This document shows, piece by piece, positions 9,592-17,728 of a stretch of DNA of 64,000 bases (positions are counted from its first letter, which is position 1; every line of letters starts with the position of its first letter). A model generated the notes under the pieces. The model searched no databases, was not told the DNA's origin, and saw nothing but the letters and a program-made list of their open reading frames with translations. This stretch comes from Sandaracinaceae bacterium (GTDB lineage: Bacteria > Myxococcota_A > Polyangia > Polyangiales > Sandaracinaceae): assembly GCA_040218145.1 (NCBI GenBank), contig JAVJQK010000033.1:124001-188000 (forward strand). Reading direction: 5' to 3'. The translations under genes were made by a program, and so were the position numbers.

Positions 9592-10052
9592 GTCGCTCCC
9601 CCGCGCGAAGTCGCGTGCATCGAGCCCACGCCCACCGGGACCTCCAGGTCGACGTCGAGCAATAGCAGGGTTCCGTCTCGCCGGAAGGCGCTCTCGAGCT
9701 GCGCGGTGCCGACGGGACGATCCGGGAAGCGTCGATAGACCTCGCGACAGACCATGCGATGCGCTCGGATGCGCACGCGAACGGAGCTCTCGATCGCGTC
9801 GACGACGCGATCCAGCTCCTCCGCGTCGTCGAGGCCGCGGCAGCGGCGGCAGAGGTTGTCCAGGTCGAAGGTGATCATGATCGAGCCGTACCAGCGCTCG
9901 CCCGGATCACCGTCGAGCCCACCCTCGGTCAGGATCTCCGCCGCGCGGAAGAGCTCGTCGATCGCCTGGCGTGTGAGGGCCGAGCGATCCCCTCGGTGGA
10001 GCGCGCGAACGCGGCGAGCCCGCACGGGCGGTTTGAGGGGCGGCGGGACCAT
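9588..10052 (-). CDS. Hypothetical protein upstream of MerR-TPR regulator
   Basis: 154 residues with no family I recognise. It starts with ATG at 10052 and a Pro/Arg-rich N-terminus. It contains a Trp-Tyr-Gly-Ser-Ile-Met-Ile-Thr-Phe-Asp segment followed by Cys-Arg-Arg-Cys, a possible small metal or disulphide site. It ends in a beta-rich stretch. Its stop overlaps the GTG start of the MerR-TPR gene by four bases, which suggests a functional pair such as regulator and accessory factor. Codon bias supports coding on this strand. Confidence 0.7.
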   Translation of the reverse strand: MVPPPLKPPVRARRVRALHRGDRSALTRQAIDELFRAAEILTEGGLDGDPGERWYGSIMITFDLDNLCRRCRGLDDAEELDRVVDAIESSVRVRIRAHRMVCREVYRRFPDRPVGTAQLESAFRRDGTLLLLDVDLEVPVGVGSMHATSRGGAT

Positions 10053-10098
10053 CGCGATCGATCGTACCTTTCCCTACATCGCGGATCGAATTCGCGGC

Positions 10099-10269
10099 AT
10101 GGACGCCATCTACTCGCGGCTCGAGCGCGCGCCGCCCCGGGGAACGCGCGTCGGAGGATGGTCGCGCGCGTTCGCGAGGACGTGGGTCGAGGGCGACTAC
10201 GCGCCGCTCCGCTTCTCGCGCGGCGCGATCGAGGCAGACGCGGCCGACACCTGGCGTCTCACTCCGTGA
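10099..10269 (+). CDS. Possible small protein (56 residues)
   Basis: An ATG-initiated frame of 56 codons ending with TGA at 10267-10269, 16 bases before the metallophosphoesterase gene. About 52 of 56 third positions are G or C, matching the coding bias of the window. The product has three Trp residues and mixed charge, with no signal peptide or membrane segment. It lies in what would otherwise be a 233-base gap between divergent genes. No function can be assigned, and no good Shine-Dalgarno is visible, so this remains tentative. Confidence 0.4.
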   Translation: MDAIYSRLERAPPRGTRVGGWSRAFARTWVEGDYAPLRFSRGAIEADAADTWRLTP

Positions 10270-10285
10270 GGGCTAGTGTGCGCGG

Positions 10286-10948
10286 ATGCCTCCCGGCAAG
10301 CTCATCCCCGCCAACGCTCCGATGGCGTTCCTCTCGGACGTCCACGGCAACCTCCCCGCGCTCGAGGCGGTCCTCGCGGAGCTGGAGCGGCGCATGATCA
10401 GCTCGATCTTCGTCGCCGGGGATCTCCTCCTCGGGGGCGACGATCCCGTGGGCGTCTACAAGCGCCTCTCGCAGGTGGACGCCAGGTGCGTCCGCGGCCT
10501 GAGCGACACCGCGCTCGTGGAGATCTCGCCCGAGGATCTGACCCCCGAGAGCGAGTCGCAGCACGCCAAGGCGGCCGCGTTCCTGGAGACGCGCCGCGCC
10601 ATCGGCGAGCTCGCGCTGAAGTACCTCGAGAAGCTCCCGGTCACCCGACGCATCCCGATGATCGACGGCTCGGAGATCGTCATGGTGCACGGCTCACCCG
10701 CCGACCCGACGCTCGAGATGTCGCACGACATGAGCGACGAGGAGCTGAGCGCGCTCGTGGCCGACGACCCCGCGGACGTGATCGTCTGCGGCGCCTCCCA
10801 CGTCGCGTTTCAGCGAGACCTGGACGGCGTCCGCATCGTGAACGTGGGCAGCGTCGGGGAGGCCCCCGAAGGCGGCCACGCGCACTTCACGGTCATCACG
10901 CCCCGCATGGACGGAACGCTGATCGAGCAGTCGTGGGTCACGTACTGA
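10286..10948 (+). CDS. Metallophosphoesterase (calcineurin-like) family protein
   Basis: 220 residues. Signature motifs of the YfcE/PrpE-like class are in order: Phe-Leu-Ser-Asp-Val-His-Gly-Asn-Leu near residue 15, Val-Ala-Gly-Asp-Leu near 46, Val-His-Gly-Ser-Pro near 134, and Cys-Gly-x-Ser-His near 172. These supply the di-metal ligands. Compared with classical members the Gly-Asn-His-Asp block is replaced by Val-Arg-Gly-Leu-Ser-Asp, so the Asn/His pair is altered. A cytoplasmic phosphoesterase is likely; substrate unknown. It converges on and overlaps the next minus-strand gene by 11 bases. Confidence 0.85.
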   Translation: MPPGKLIPANAPMAFLSDVHGNLPALEAVLAELERRMISSIFVAGDLLLGGDDPVGVYKRLSQVDARCVRGLSDTALVEISPEDLTPESESQHAKAAAFLETRRAIGELALKYLEKLPVTRRIPMIDGSEIVMVHGSPADPTLEMSHDMSDEELSALVADDPADVIVCGASHVAFQRDLDGVRIVNVGSVGEAPEGGHAHFTVITPRMDGTLIEQSWVTY

Positions 10949-11354
10949 TCGCAGAGACGCGGCCGTAGACCAACCCCGCGCGCACCTGCAGGTCTCGCAC
11001 GCCCGCGCGCAGCAGCGACTCGCAGAGCTCTTCCCGGGACACGGTCGGCCGGCGCCCGATCCAGCGGCGGAGCCCGCGCGGTCGAGGCATCGCCAGCGCG
11101 ACGACCCCGCCCGATCGCACCCGGGCGCGGAGCGCGCGCGCGAGCGCCGCCACGTCGTCGCCGGCCGGATCGGTGCCCCACGCCGCGTCGAAGCGCTCGG
11201 GCTCCGTCCCCGTCGCCAGCGCCTCGAGCGCCTCGACCGCGACCACCCGGGAGAAGCCGGGCACGTCGGGCGGATCGCTCACGCCGACGACGAGCAGCGC
11301 GCCGCCGTCGACGATGGAGGCGACCAAGGGATCGAGAGACGCGACGCCGGCCAT
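10938..11354 (-). CDS. Hypothetical protein, possible methyltransferase-like remnant
   Basis: 138 residues without a recognised domain. The order of elements resembles the second half of a Rossmann methyltransferase without its SAM-binding loop: a hydrophobic strand near the N-terminus, then a helix, then Arg-Ser-Gly-Gly-Val-Val-Ala-Leu-Ala-Met-Pro-Arg-Pro, then a final helix and strand. The start is ATG at 11354, only seven bases downstream of the CorC-like gene, which suggests the same transcript. The assignment is weak; coding potential is good. Confidence 0.6.
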   Translation of the reverse strand: MAGVASLDPLVASIVDGGALLVVGVSDPPDVPGFSRVVAVEALEALATGTEPERFDAAWGTDPAGDDVAALARALRARVRSGGVVALAMPRPRGLRRWIGRRPTVSREELCESLLRAGVRDLQVRAGLVYGRVSAIST

Positions 11355-11361
11355 GACGCGA

Positions 11362-12684
11362 TCACTCCGCGGCGTGGACCGACTCGTCGTCGGACGGCGT
11401 GGGTCGGCGCAGGATCTCCACCCGGCGCACGTGGCGCTCGTCCGCCTCGCGCACGATCAGCTCGAAGCCGTGCGCCTGGATGGACTCCCCCTCGTCCGGC
11501 ACGCGACCCGCGATCTCCACGACCATCCCGCCGACCGAGTCGTAGTCGCCGACCGCGTCCTCGAAGTCCGCCTCGAGCTCCTCCGCCAGGTCGTAGACGC
11601 TGACCCGCGCGTCGACCCACCACCGACCGTCCGCGATCTCGCGGATCATCGGCTCCTCGGTGTCGTGCTCGTCCTGGATCTCGCCCACGATCTCCTCGAC
11701 GATGTCCTCGAGCGTGACGATGCCGCTCGTGCCGCCGAACTCGTCGACCACCACCGCGAGGTGGAAGCGGCGCGCCTGCATCTCTCGCAGGAGCTGACCG
11801 ATCTTGTGGGTCTCGGACACGAAGAACACCGGCCGCCGGATGATCCGGTCCAGGGTCTGCGCGTCCTTCAGGTCCCCGTCCAGCATGCCGTCCTTGAGCA
11901 TGCGGAAGAGGTCCTTCGCGTAGAGGATGCCCTCGATCTGGTCGACGCGATCCCGGAACACCGGGTAGCGGCTGTGGCCCTCGCGCACGATGCTCTCGAG
12001 CACGTCGCCGAGCGGCGTCCCGATCTCGATGGCCTTCATCTGGGTGCGCGGGACCATCACCTCGCGCGCCACGGTGTCCTTGAACTCGAGGACGCTCAAC
12101 AGCAGCTCCGCGAAGTCCTCCGGGATCGAGCCGCTCTCCTCGCGCTGCTCGATCATGTGCTCGACCTCGCGCACCGCGTGATCCCCCTCGCTCGGCGGCG
12201 GCGGCGCGGGGAAGCGACGGTTCAGGAAGAGCACGAGGGCGCCCAGCGGGACGCCGAACGGCCAGACGAGCAGCTCCACTGGCCGAAGCCAGCGCGCCAT
12301 CGGCAAGGTCCAGCTGACCGCGCGGGCGCGCGCCACCGCGCCGAAGCCGACCGCGAGCGCGGCGTAGAGGAGCGCCACCCCCGCCAGGCCGAGCCCCGTG
12401 ACCCACCACGGCCCGAGCTTGTCCGAGAGCCGGACGGTCAGCCCCACCGCGACGACGATCGCGATCACGCGCCCCGTCAGCAGCCGGGTGTGCAAGTGCG
12501 GCAGCTCGTTCAGGATGCGTGACGCGGTCCGCGCGTCGCGGCCCTCCTCCTCACCCGCCGCGAGGAAGCGCACCTCACCGAACGTGGTGATGGCTCCCTC
12601 GAGAGCGGAGAGGGCGGCACCCGCCACGATCGACGTGAGGATCGCGACGAGCTCGATACCTGGACCTTCGAGTGATTCGCTCAA
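11362..12684 (-). CDS. CNNM/CorC/HlyC-type membrane transporter-associated protein
   Basis: 440 residues in the usual order. An N-terminal DUF21/CNNM-like membrane domain has about four hydrophobic segments in residues 1-150. A cytoplasmic CBS pair (about 210-325) includes Pro-Arg-Thr-Gln-Met and Arg-Tyr-Pro-Val-Phe. A C-terminal CorC_HlyC domain (about 340-425) follows. Family members are linked to Mg2+ or Co2+ efflux and membrane integrity. The Val-Val-Asp-Glu-Phe-Gly-Gly-Thr motif preceding the second CBS motif is conserved. The DUF21 part is shorter than typical. Start ATG at 12684. A possible promoter lies about 100 bases upstream. Confidence 0.88.
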   Translation of the reverse strand: MSESLEGPGIELVAILTSIVAGAALSALEGAITTFGEVRFLAAGEEEGRDARTASRILNELPHLHTRLLTGRVIAIVVAVGLTVRLSDKLGPWWVTGLGLAGVALLYAALAVGFGAVARARAVSWTLPMARWLRPVELLVWPFGVPLGALVLFLNRRFPAPPPPSEGDHAVREVEHMIEQREESGSIPEDFAELLLSVLEFKDTVAREVMVPRTQMKAIEIGTPLGDVLESIVREGHSRYPVFRDRVDQIEGILYAKDLFRMLKDGMLDGDLKDAQTLDRIIRRPVFFVSETHKIGQLLREMQARRFHLAVVVDEFGGTSGIVTLEDIVEEIVGEIQDEHDTEEPMIREIADGRWWVDARVSVYDLAEELEADFEDAVGDYDSVGGMVVEIAGRVPDEGESIQAHGFELIVREADERHVRRVEILRRPTPSDDESVHAAE

Positions 12685-12789
12685 CGTGGCTCTCCGCCCG
12701 ATCCGCGGCCGCTTCCCCCGCTCCCCCGATGACGTACGGAGATCGAACGCGGCCGCGCCGATCTGGGCCTTCCCCAGTGGGCAGGGTCG

Positions 12790-12818
12790 AGATTAATCCC
12801 ACGAATCGGCCACCGCAA
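12790..12818 (-). promoter_or_regulatory. Possible sigma-70-like promoter for the CorC-like gene
   Basis: Read on the minus strand, a TTGCGG box is followed after 17 bases by TAATCT. This lies in an AT-richer patch about 100 bases upstream of the start at 12684. The boxes match the consensus only in part. No other signal is seen in this 168-base intergenic stretch. Confidence 0.3.
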
Positions 12819-12852
12819 GCAGTCGCGACCCGTCACCAAACAGAGGCGCGGC

Positions 12853-13581
12853 TCAGTCACGGAAGCAGATCGCTCCCATCTCGAGCAGCTCCACCAGGGT
12901 TCGGAGCGCGTCGAGCCGCTGCATGCTGCTGATGTCGATCAGCTCCTCGAGCGTGTGCGCTCCGTCCACGCGCGAGAGGAGGAAGCCAGCGCGGTGGTCG
13001 AGCCCGAGCCACCGGACCTCTTCGTCCTCCACCGCGAGCGCGGGGCGACGGTCGAGCGGGCCCAGGCGCGAGCCGTAGAGAGAGGCGAGCTTCTCGCGGC
13101 ACGTGCGTGAGATCCGCGCGGCCTCCTCGTGGCGCTCGTGCCGCCCGAGGATCAGCTCGGCCACCCGCAGGGCCGTGGTGTAGTCGCCGAGCGCGAAGCG
13201 ATCGTGCATCTCGGACGAGAGGTCGATGGTGGGGCTCGAGGGACGCGAGCGGCGGGCCACGAGGCCTAGCGCGCCAGCCTCCTCCTCCCCCTCGATCGGG
13301 AAGGCGGGCTGACTCGGAGGCCGCGAGCGCGACGGCCGCTCACGGGACCAGCCGTCCTGGACGTCGTCCGAGACGGTCGGCTCGGCCAGCTCCGAGGTGG
13401 CGGGCGGGAGGCGCAGCTCGCCGGCCTCCGGTGACGACTCCCCGTCGGTCTCGCCCGGGAGCAAGAGCGGCGGCGCGCTCAGACGAAGCGTCACGCGCTC
13501 GCGCTTCTTGAAAGGGCGGGAGGCCCCTTCTCGCGGAGGCGCGCCGTCTTCCTCGAGGTCGCTCTCCCCGTCCTCGCCCAT
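12853..13581 (-). CDS. Hypothetical third protein of the chaperone operon, with SRxDG-type C-terminal module
   Basis: 242 residues. The first 110 are charged, Pro-rich and apparently disordered. Residues 110-165 form a helical hairpin including Leu-Ile-Leu-Gly-Arg-His-Glu-Arg-His, TPR-like. The last 60 residues carry Gly-Phe-Leu-Leu-Ser-Arg-Val-Asp-Gly followed by a Leu-Glu-Glu-Leu helix and a Leu-Glu-Met-Gly-Ala-Ile turn. That arrangement matches, segment by segment, residues about 24-75 of the J-domain protein two genes upstream (Gly-Phe-Val-Leu-Ser-Arg-Ile-Asp-Gly). The start is only 8 bases after the DnaK stop, so it is surely co-transcribed. Function is unknown; it may act as a chaperone-operon adaptor. 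Confidence 0.75.
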   Translation of the reverse strand: MGEDGESDLEEDGAPPREGASRPFKKRERVTLRLSAPPLLLPGETDGESSPEAGELRLPPATSELAEPTVSDDVQDGWSRERPSRSRPPSQPAFPIEGEEEAGALGLVARRSRPSSPTIDLSSEMHDRFALGDYTTALRVAELILGRHERHEEAARISRTCREKLASLYGSRLGPLDRRPALAVEDEEVRWLGLDHRAGFLLSRVDGAHTLEELIDISSMQRLDALRTLVELLEMGAICFRD

Positions 13582-13589
13582 CGCGTCCG

Positions 13590-15416
13590 TCAGGCGATCT
13601 TGCCGACGACGCCCTTGAACATGCGCTGCGTGCGCGCGAGGGCGTCGATCTGCTCCTTCAGCGCCTGGGTGTCGCCCTGCTCCATGAGCTGCTGGGCGCG
13701 CTCCACGACCGCGCGGGCCTTCTCGATGGCGTCGCGCCCGAAGTCGCTGCCCGCGACCACTTCCTCGACCTTGGGGAAGAGCTTCTCGATCTCGGCGATG
13801 AGGGTCTCGGCCTCCTGCTTCGCCTTCTCGTGCTCTTCGTCCGCGCGCCGCGTGACCGCGTAATCGCGCGCGTCGTTCATCATGTCCTCGAGCTCGTCCT
13901 GGGTCAGGCCGCTCGTCGAGGTGACGGTGATGGACTGGGCCTTGCCGGTCTCGAGGTCCTTCGCGTGCACGCTGACGATGCCGTCCGCGTTGATCTCGAA
14001 GGTCACCTCGACCTCGACCTGGCCGGCCTGGGCGCGACGGAGCCCGGTGAGGATGAACTCGCCGAGCAGCTCGTTCTCGTCCGCGCGGCGGCTCTCGCCC
14101 TGCATGACGAGGATCTTCACCGCCGTCTGGTTCTCACGGACGGTCGTGAAGATCTTGCTGCGCGAGGTCGGGACGGTGCTGTTCTGCGGGATCAGCTCCT
14201 CGAAGTAGCCGCCCACGACCATGATGCCGAGGGTGTGCGGCGTGACGTCGAGCAGCACCATGTCGTGGCTCTCGTCGACGAGCGCCGCGCCCTGGATCGC
14301 CGCGCCGAGCGCGACGACCTCGTCCGGGTGCACGCCCTTGCAGGGCTCGCGCTCGAAGAACTCCGCCACCGAGGACTGCACGCGGGGCATGCGCGTCATG
14401 CCGCCCACGAGCACCACGTCCTCGATGTCTTCCTTGTCGAGGCCGGCCTCCTCGAGGGTCATCTCGCAGATCTGCACCGTGCGGGAGACGAGGTCGTCGG
14501 TGAGCTCCTCGAGCTGACCGCGGGTGAGGAGCTTCTGGAGGTGCAGCGCCTCGTTGCGCGCGCTCGAGATGATGAACGGGAGGTTCACCTCGGTCTCGAC
14601 TACGCTCGAGAGCTCGCACTTCGCCTTCTCGGCCGCGTCCTTGAGGCGCTGGAGCGCCATCCGGTCCTGCCGTAGATCGATGTCGTTCTCGGTCCGGAAG
14701 CCGTCGACCAGCCAGTCGATGATGCGCTGGTCGAAGTCCTCGCCGCCGAGGAACGTGTCGCCCGCGGTCGAGACGACCTTGAAGACGCCCGTCGAGCTGA
14801 TCTCCATGATGGAGATGTCGAACGTGCCGCCGCCGAGATCGTAGACCGCGATGGTGCGGTCGATGTTCTTGCCGAAGCCGTAGGCCAGCGCGGCCGCGGT
14901 GGGCTCGTTGATGATCCGGATGACGTCCAGACCCGCGATCGCGCCCGAGTCCTTGGTCGCCTGCCGCTGGCCGTCGTTGAAGTACGCGGGCACGGTGATG
15001 ACCGACTTGAGGACCTCCTGACCGAGGTAGTCCTCCGCGATCATCTTCATCTCCTGAAGGATCATCGCGCTGACCTCGGGCACGCTGTAGACCTTGTCGC
15101 GCAGCTGGAGGCGCGGGTCGTTGTGCGGGCCCTCGACGATGCGGTACGGCGCGGACGCCATGGCGTTCTGCACCTGGCTGCTGTCGAACTTCCGCCCGAT
15201 CAGCCGCTTGGCGGCGTACACCGTGTTCTCGGCGTTGGTGACGGCCTGACGCTTGGCGATGTGCCCCACGAGGCGCTTGCCCGCCTCGGTGATGGCGACC
15301 ATCGAGGGGGTCGTCTTGTACCCGCCACGGTTGGCGATGACGATGGGGGTGCCACCTTCAACCACTGCTACGCAGGAGTTGAACGTCCCCAAGTCGATGC
15401 CGATGACCTTCTCCAT
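13590..15416 (-). CDS. dnaK: Hsp70 chaperone DnaK (probable paralogue)
   Basis: 608 residues with complete Hsp70 architecture. The nucleotide-binding domain carries Ile-Asp-Leu-Gly-Thr-Phe-Asn-Ser at the N-terminus, Val-Pro-Ala-Tyr-Phe-Asn-Asp, [11 protein letters not shown] and Asp-Leu-Gly-Gly-Gly-Thr-Phe-Asp. The substrate-binding domain has the Asp-Val-x-Pro-x-x-Leu-Gly linker, and a helical lid closes the protein. The usual Gly-Thr-Thr-Asn-Ser phosphate loop is Gly-Thr-Phe-Asn-Ser here. The acidic Glu-Glu-Val-type tail is missing, making it about 30 residues shorter than E. coli DnaK. The start ATG at 15416 has AGGAG five bases upstream; an in-frame start 12 bases earlier is less likely. 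It sits between a J-TPR gene and an unknown gene, without grpE or a canonical dnaJ, so it is probably a specialised second copy. Confidence 0.92.
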   Translation of the reverse strand: MEKVIGIDLGTFNSCVAVVEGGTPIVIANRGGYKTTPSMVAITEAGKRLVGHIAKRQAVTNAENTVYAAKRLIGRKFDSSQVQNAMASAPYRIVEGPHNDPRLQLRDKVYSVPEVSAMILQEMKMIAEDYLGQEVLKSVITVPAYFNDGQRQATKDSGAIAGLDVIRIINEPTAAALAYGFGKNIDRTIAVYDLGGGTFDISIMEISSTGVFKVVSTAGDTFLGGEDFDQRIIDWLVDGFRTENDIDLRQDRMALQRLKDAAEKAKCELSSVVETEVNLPFIISSARNEALHLQKLLTRGQLEELTDDLVSRTVQICEMTLEEAGLDKEDIEDVVLVGGMTRMPRVQSSVAEFFEREPCKGVHPDEVVALGAAIQGAALVDESHDMVLLDVTPHTLGIMVVGGYFEELIPQNSTVPTSRSKIFTTVRENQTAVKILVMQGESRRADENELLGEFILTGLRRAQAGQVEVEVTFEINADGIVSVHAKDLETGKAQSITVTSTSGLTQDELEDMMNDARDYAVTRRADEEHEKAKQEAETLIAEIEKLFPKVEEVVAGSDFGRDAIEKARAVVERAQQLMEQGDTQALKEQIDALARTQRMFKGVVGKIA

Positions 15417-15542
15417 GGGTCTCCTCAATCCGCCCTAGGAATGCGCCGGCCTCGGCCAGCTCGCACCAGACGCTCCCCAACACGGATCGGATACCACGAT
15501 TCGTGCCGAAAGCGATGGGTATTCACTTGTCGATGTCTGGTG

Positions 15543-17630
15543 TCAGCCATCCAGATCGCGAAGGAGATTCTCGACCATCTCGTCGCCTGGGTCCAGCGCT
15601 GCCGCGCGCTGGAGCACTCGACGGGCGTTCAGGTGGAGGCCCGCGGCGATGTAGATCCGACCGAGCGCGCGGAGATTGTCGATGTTCTCCGGCTCGAGCT
15701 CCGCCGCCCTCTGGGCGTAGGCCTGCGCCTTGTGGAGGTCCCCCTTCGCCTCGACGAGCGCCTCCGCGGCGAGGCGCGCGGCCTTCGCGTCGTGCGGGCG
15801 ACCGTCGGAGACCTTCGCCCAGCTGATGGCGGCCGCGCCCCACTTGCCGTGGCGCTGCTCGTAGAGGGCCTGCTCCTCGTAGGTGGTCGAGAGCGACGAG
15901 GCCAGCTCGGCGTTGAGCGCGGCGTGCTGCTCGCGAAGCTCCTCGTCTTCGGGCTCCAGCGCCACCGCGAGACGAAGCTCCTGCGCCGCCGCCGTGAGGT
16001 CTCCCTTGCGACGGGCCCGCTCGGCCATGAGCACGTGGCGCTGGACCCGATCGAGGCCGCCCGTCTGGGTCGCGCTCTGCTTCAGGCTCCCGGCCAGGCT
16101 CTTGAGCAGCCCTCGCCGGTCGCTCTTGGGCGGCGGATCCGTCGAAGGCGCCGCGGCAGGGTTCACGGGCGGGGACGACGAGCCCCCGCGGCGGACCGAC
16201 GCGGCGCGCGCGGCGTGGCGGAGCTTGCGCGCCATCAGCTCCTTGGCGCGCTGGAGCCCCGCCTCGGACATCTTCCGGTCGGGCGTGGCGTCGCTCGGGT
16301 CGGGCGGCTCCCTGCCCTCGGACGGCTCGGCCGTCTCGCTGGCGGCCTCCTTCGCGGCCGTCTCCTTCGCGGCCGTCTCCGCCTCGGCGGCCGACGCCAA
16401 CCGGCCCGCCGCGAGATCCGCCTCGAGCTTCGCGGCCTCCTCGGCCGCCCGGGAGGCCTCCTCTTCACCGAGGGCGTCGAGCTCCCCCGCGGCGCGCTCG
16501 ACGGCGCGCGTCTGGTCCTGGAGCCCGAGGTAGCGGTCGTAGTCGGCCCGGGGGCGCTTCTTGCCGAGCACCTCGTAGGCCTCGGTGAGGCGGTGGAAGA
16601 TCGCCTCCATCTTGGCTTTGTACGAGCCCAGCTTCTTCCGGAACATGGTGTCCGGGTGGAACACCTTCGAGAGGGTGAAGTACGCGTGCCGGATGTCCTT
16701 GCGGTCGGCGTCGCGCTCCACCCCGAGGACCCGGTAGTGGTCGAGCAGGTCGAGGGCGAAGTACAGGTCGTCGATGCGCTTGCGGCGCGCGGCGTCGAGG
16801 TCCAGGTCGTCGTCCTCGTCGACCTCCTCCGCGTCCATGGAGACGGCGTCGTCGGGCGGGGCCATGGCGTCGGCGTCGACCACGTCGGAGGTGTCCTCGT
16901 CGACCTCGTCCACCCCGTTCGGGGACGGCGGCGAGGGCTCGGGCTGGGCGTCATCGTCCATCAAATCCTGCGCTGCGTCGGCCAACGCGGCGGCGGCGTC
17001 GGCCAGCCCTTCCAGCTCGGGCGCTCCATCGGGCGCAACCGGCGGCGGGCGCACGGTCTCCGCCGTGCCGATGATCTCCGCCTCGTCGGCCTCTTCGGCG
17101 TACGCCTCCAGCTCTCGCTCCGCCTCGGCCAGCAGATCGTCCGCCTCGTCCAGCTCGCCGGGCGGGAACATGCTCCCCGTGTGGGAGGCCCTCGGGGGCA
17201 CGCTGGGGCTGCGCCGGCTGGTGTCGACGCGGTCCTCACGCGAGGAGACGCTCTTGTAGACGCCGTCGGTCGAGCGCGGCTTGGGCGCCGCCTTCACGAT
17301 GCGCACGGGCCCACGGCGGCGGCGGTTCGCCGGGATGCGGAGCGAGGGCGGCACCACGACCGCGCCCGACGGAGTGCGGGTGGGCGGCCGGCCCGTCGCT
17401 CGCGGCAGGCTGACCGACTCGCGGGCCCACTCGACCGCGCCGTGCTCGATCAGCTTGCGCACGACGTTGGTCACGTCCTCCTCGCCGAGGTTCGTCAGAT
17501 CGCCGAGCGTCGCGAGGTCGGCCGCGCCGTCGATGCGCGACAGCACGAACCCCTCCAGCGGAGAGAGCGGAAGCTCGGTGAGATCCACTCCGGCAACGAG
17601 CCGGGGAACTCTGGCGCTCTTTTCGACCAT
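15543..17630 (-). CDS. J-domain and TPR co-chaperone with N-terminal SRIDG module
   Basis: About 695 residues. Residues 10-75 form a small helical module (Leu-Ser-Arg-Ile-Asp-Gly). Residues 80-290 are Pro/Glu/Asp-rich linker. Residues about 295-365 are a J domain with the catalytic His-Pro-Asp tripeptide in Lys-Val-Phe-His-Pro-Asp and a Tyr-Glu-Val-Leu helix. A low-complexity Ala/Glu stretch follows, and the last 150 residues hold TPR repeats. There is no Gly/Phe-rich region or zinc finger, so it is a class C J protein. Start ATG at 17630; a TTG 33 bases upstream is in frame. The dnaK gene follows after 126 bases, implying it is the dedicated partner that stimulates that ATPase. Confidence 0.88.
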   Translation of the reverse strand: MVEKSARVPRLVAGVDLTELPLSPLEGFVLSRIDGAADLATLGDLTNLGEEDVTNVVRKLIEHGAVEWARESVSLPRATGRPPTRTPSGAVVVPPSLRIPANRRRRGPVRIVKAAPKPRSTDGVYKSVSSREDRVDTSRRSPSVPPRASHTGSMFPPGELDEADDLLAEAERELEAYAEEADEAEIIGTAETVRPPPVAPDGAPELEGLADAAAALADAAQDLMDDDAQPEPSPPSPNGVDEVDEDTSDVVDADAMAPPDDAVSMDAEEVDEDDDLDLDAARRKRIDDLYFALDLLDHYRVLGVERDADRKDIRHAYFTLSKVFHPDTMFRKKLGSYKAKMEAIFHRLTEAYEVLGKKRPRADYDRYLGLQDQTRAVERAAGELDALGEEEASRAAEEAAKLEADLAAGRLASAAEAETAAKETAAKEAASETAEPSEGREPPDPSDATPDRKMSEAGLQRAKELMARKLRHAARAASVRRGGSSSPPVNPAAAPSTDPPPKSDRRGLLKSLAGSLKQSATQTGGLDRVQRHVLMAERARRKGDLTAAAQELRLAVALEPEDEELREQHAALNAELASSLSTTYEEQALYEQRHGKWGAAAISWAKVSDGRPHDAKAARLAAEALVEAKGDLHKAQAYAQRAAELEPENIDNLRALGRIYIAAGLHLNARRVLQRAAALDPGDEMVENLLRDLDG

Positions 17631-17706
17631 GGGGACGGCTGCTCGGGTCGGAGTCGCACCCAACCTACCACCGATCCTGGGGTGGCCGGTAGCGAGTGCG
17701 AAACGC

Positions 17707-17720
17707 CTGTAACCCTACAG
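17707..17720. other. Small hairpin between argF and the J-protein gene
   Basis: CTGTA and TACAG arms flank a four-base loop within the 98 bases separating argF from the J-protein start. It is too weak for a terminator on its own. It is the only structure seen in this gap. Confidence 0.25.
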
Positions 17721-17728
17721 AAACCGAG

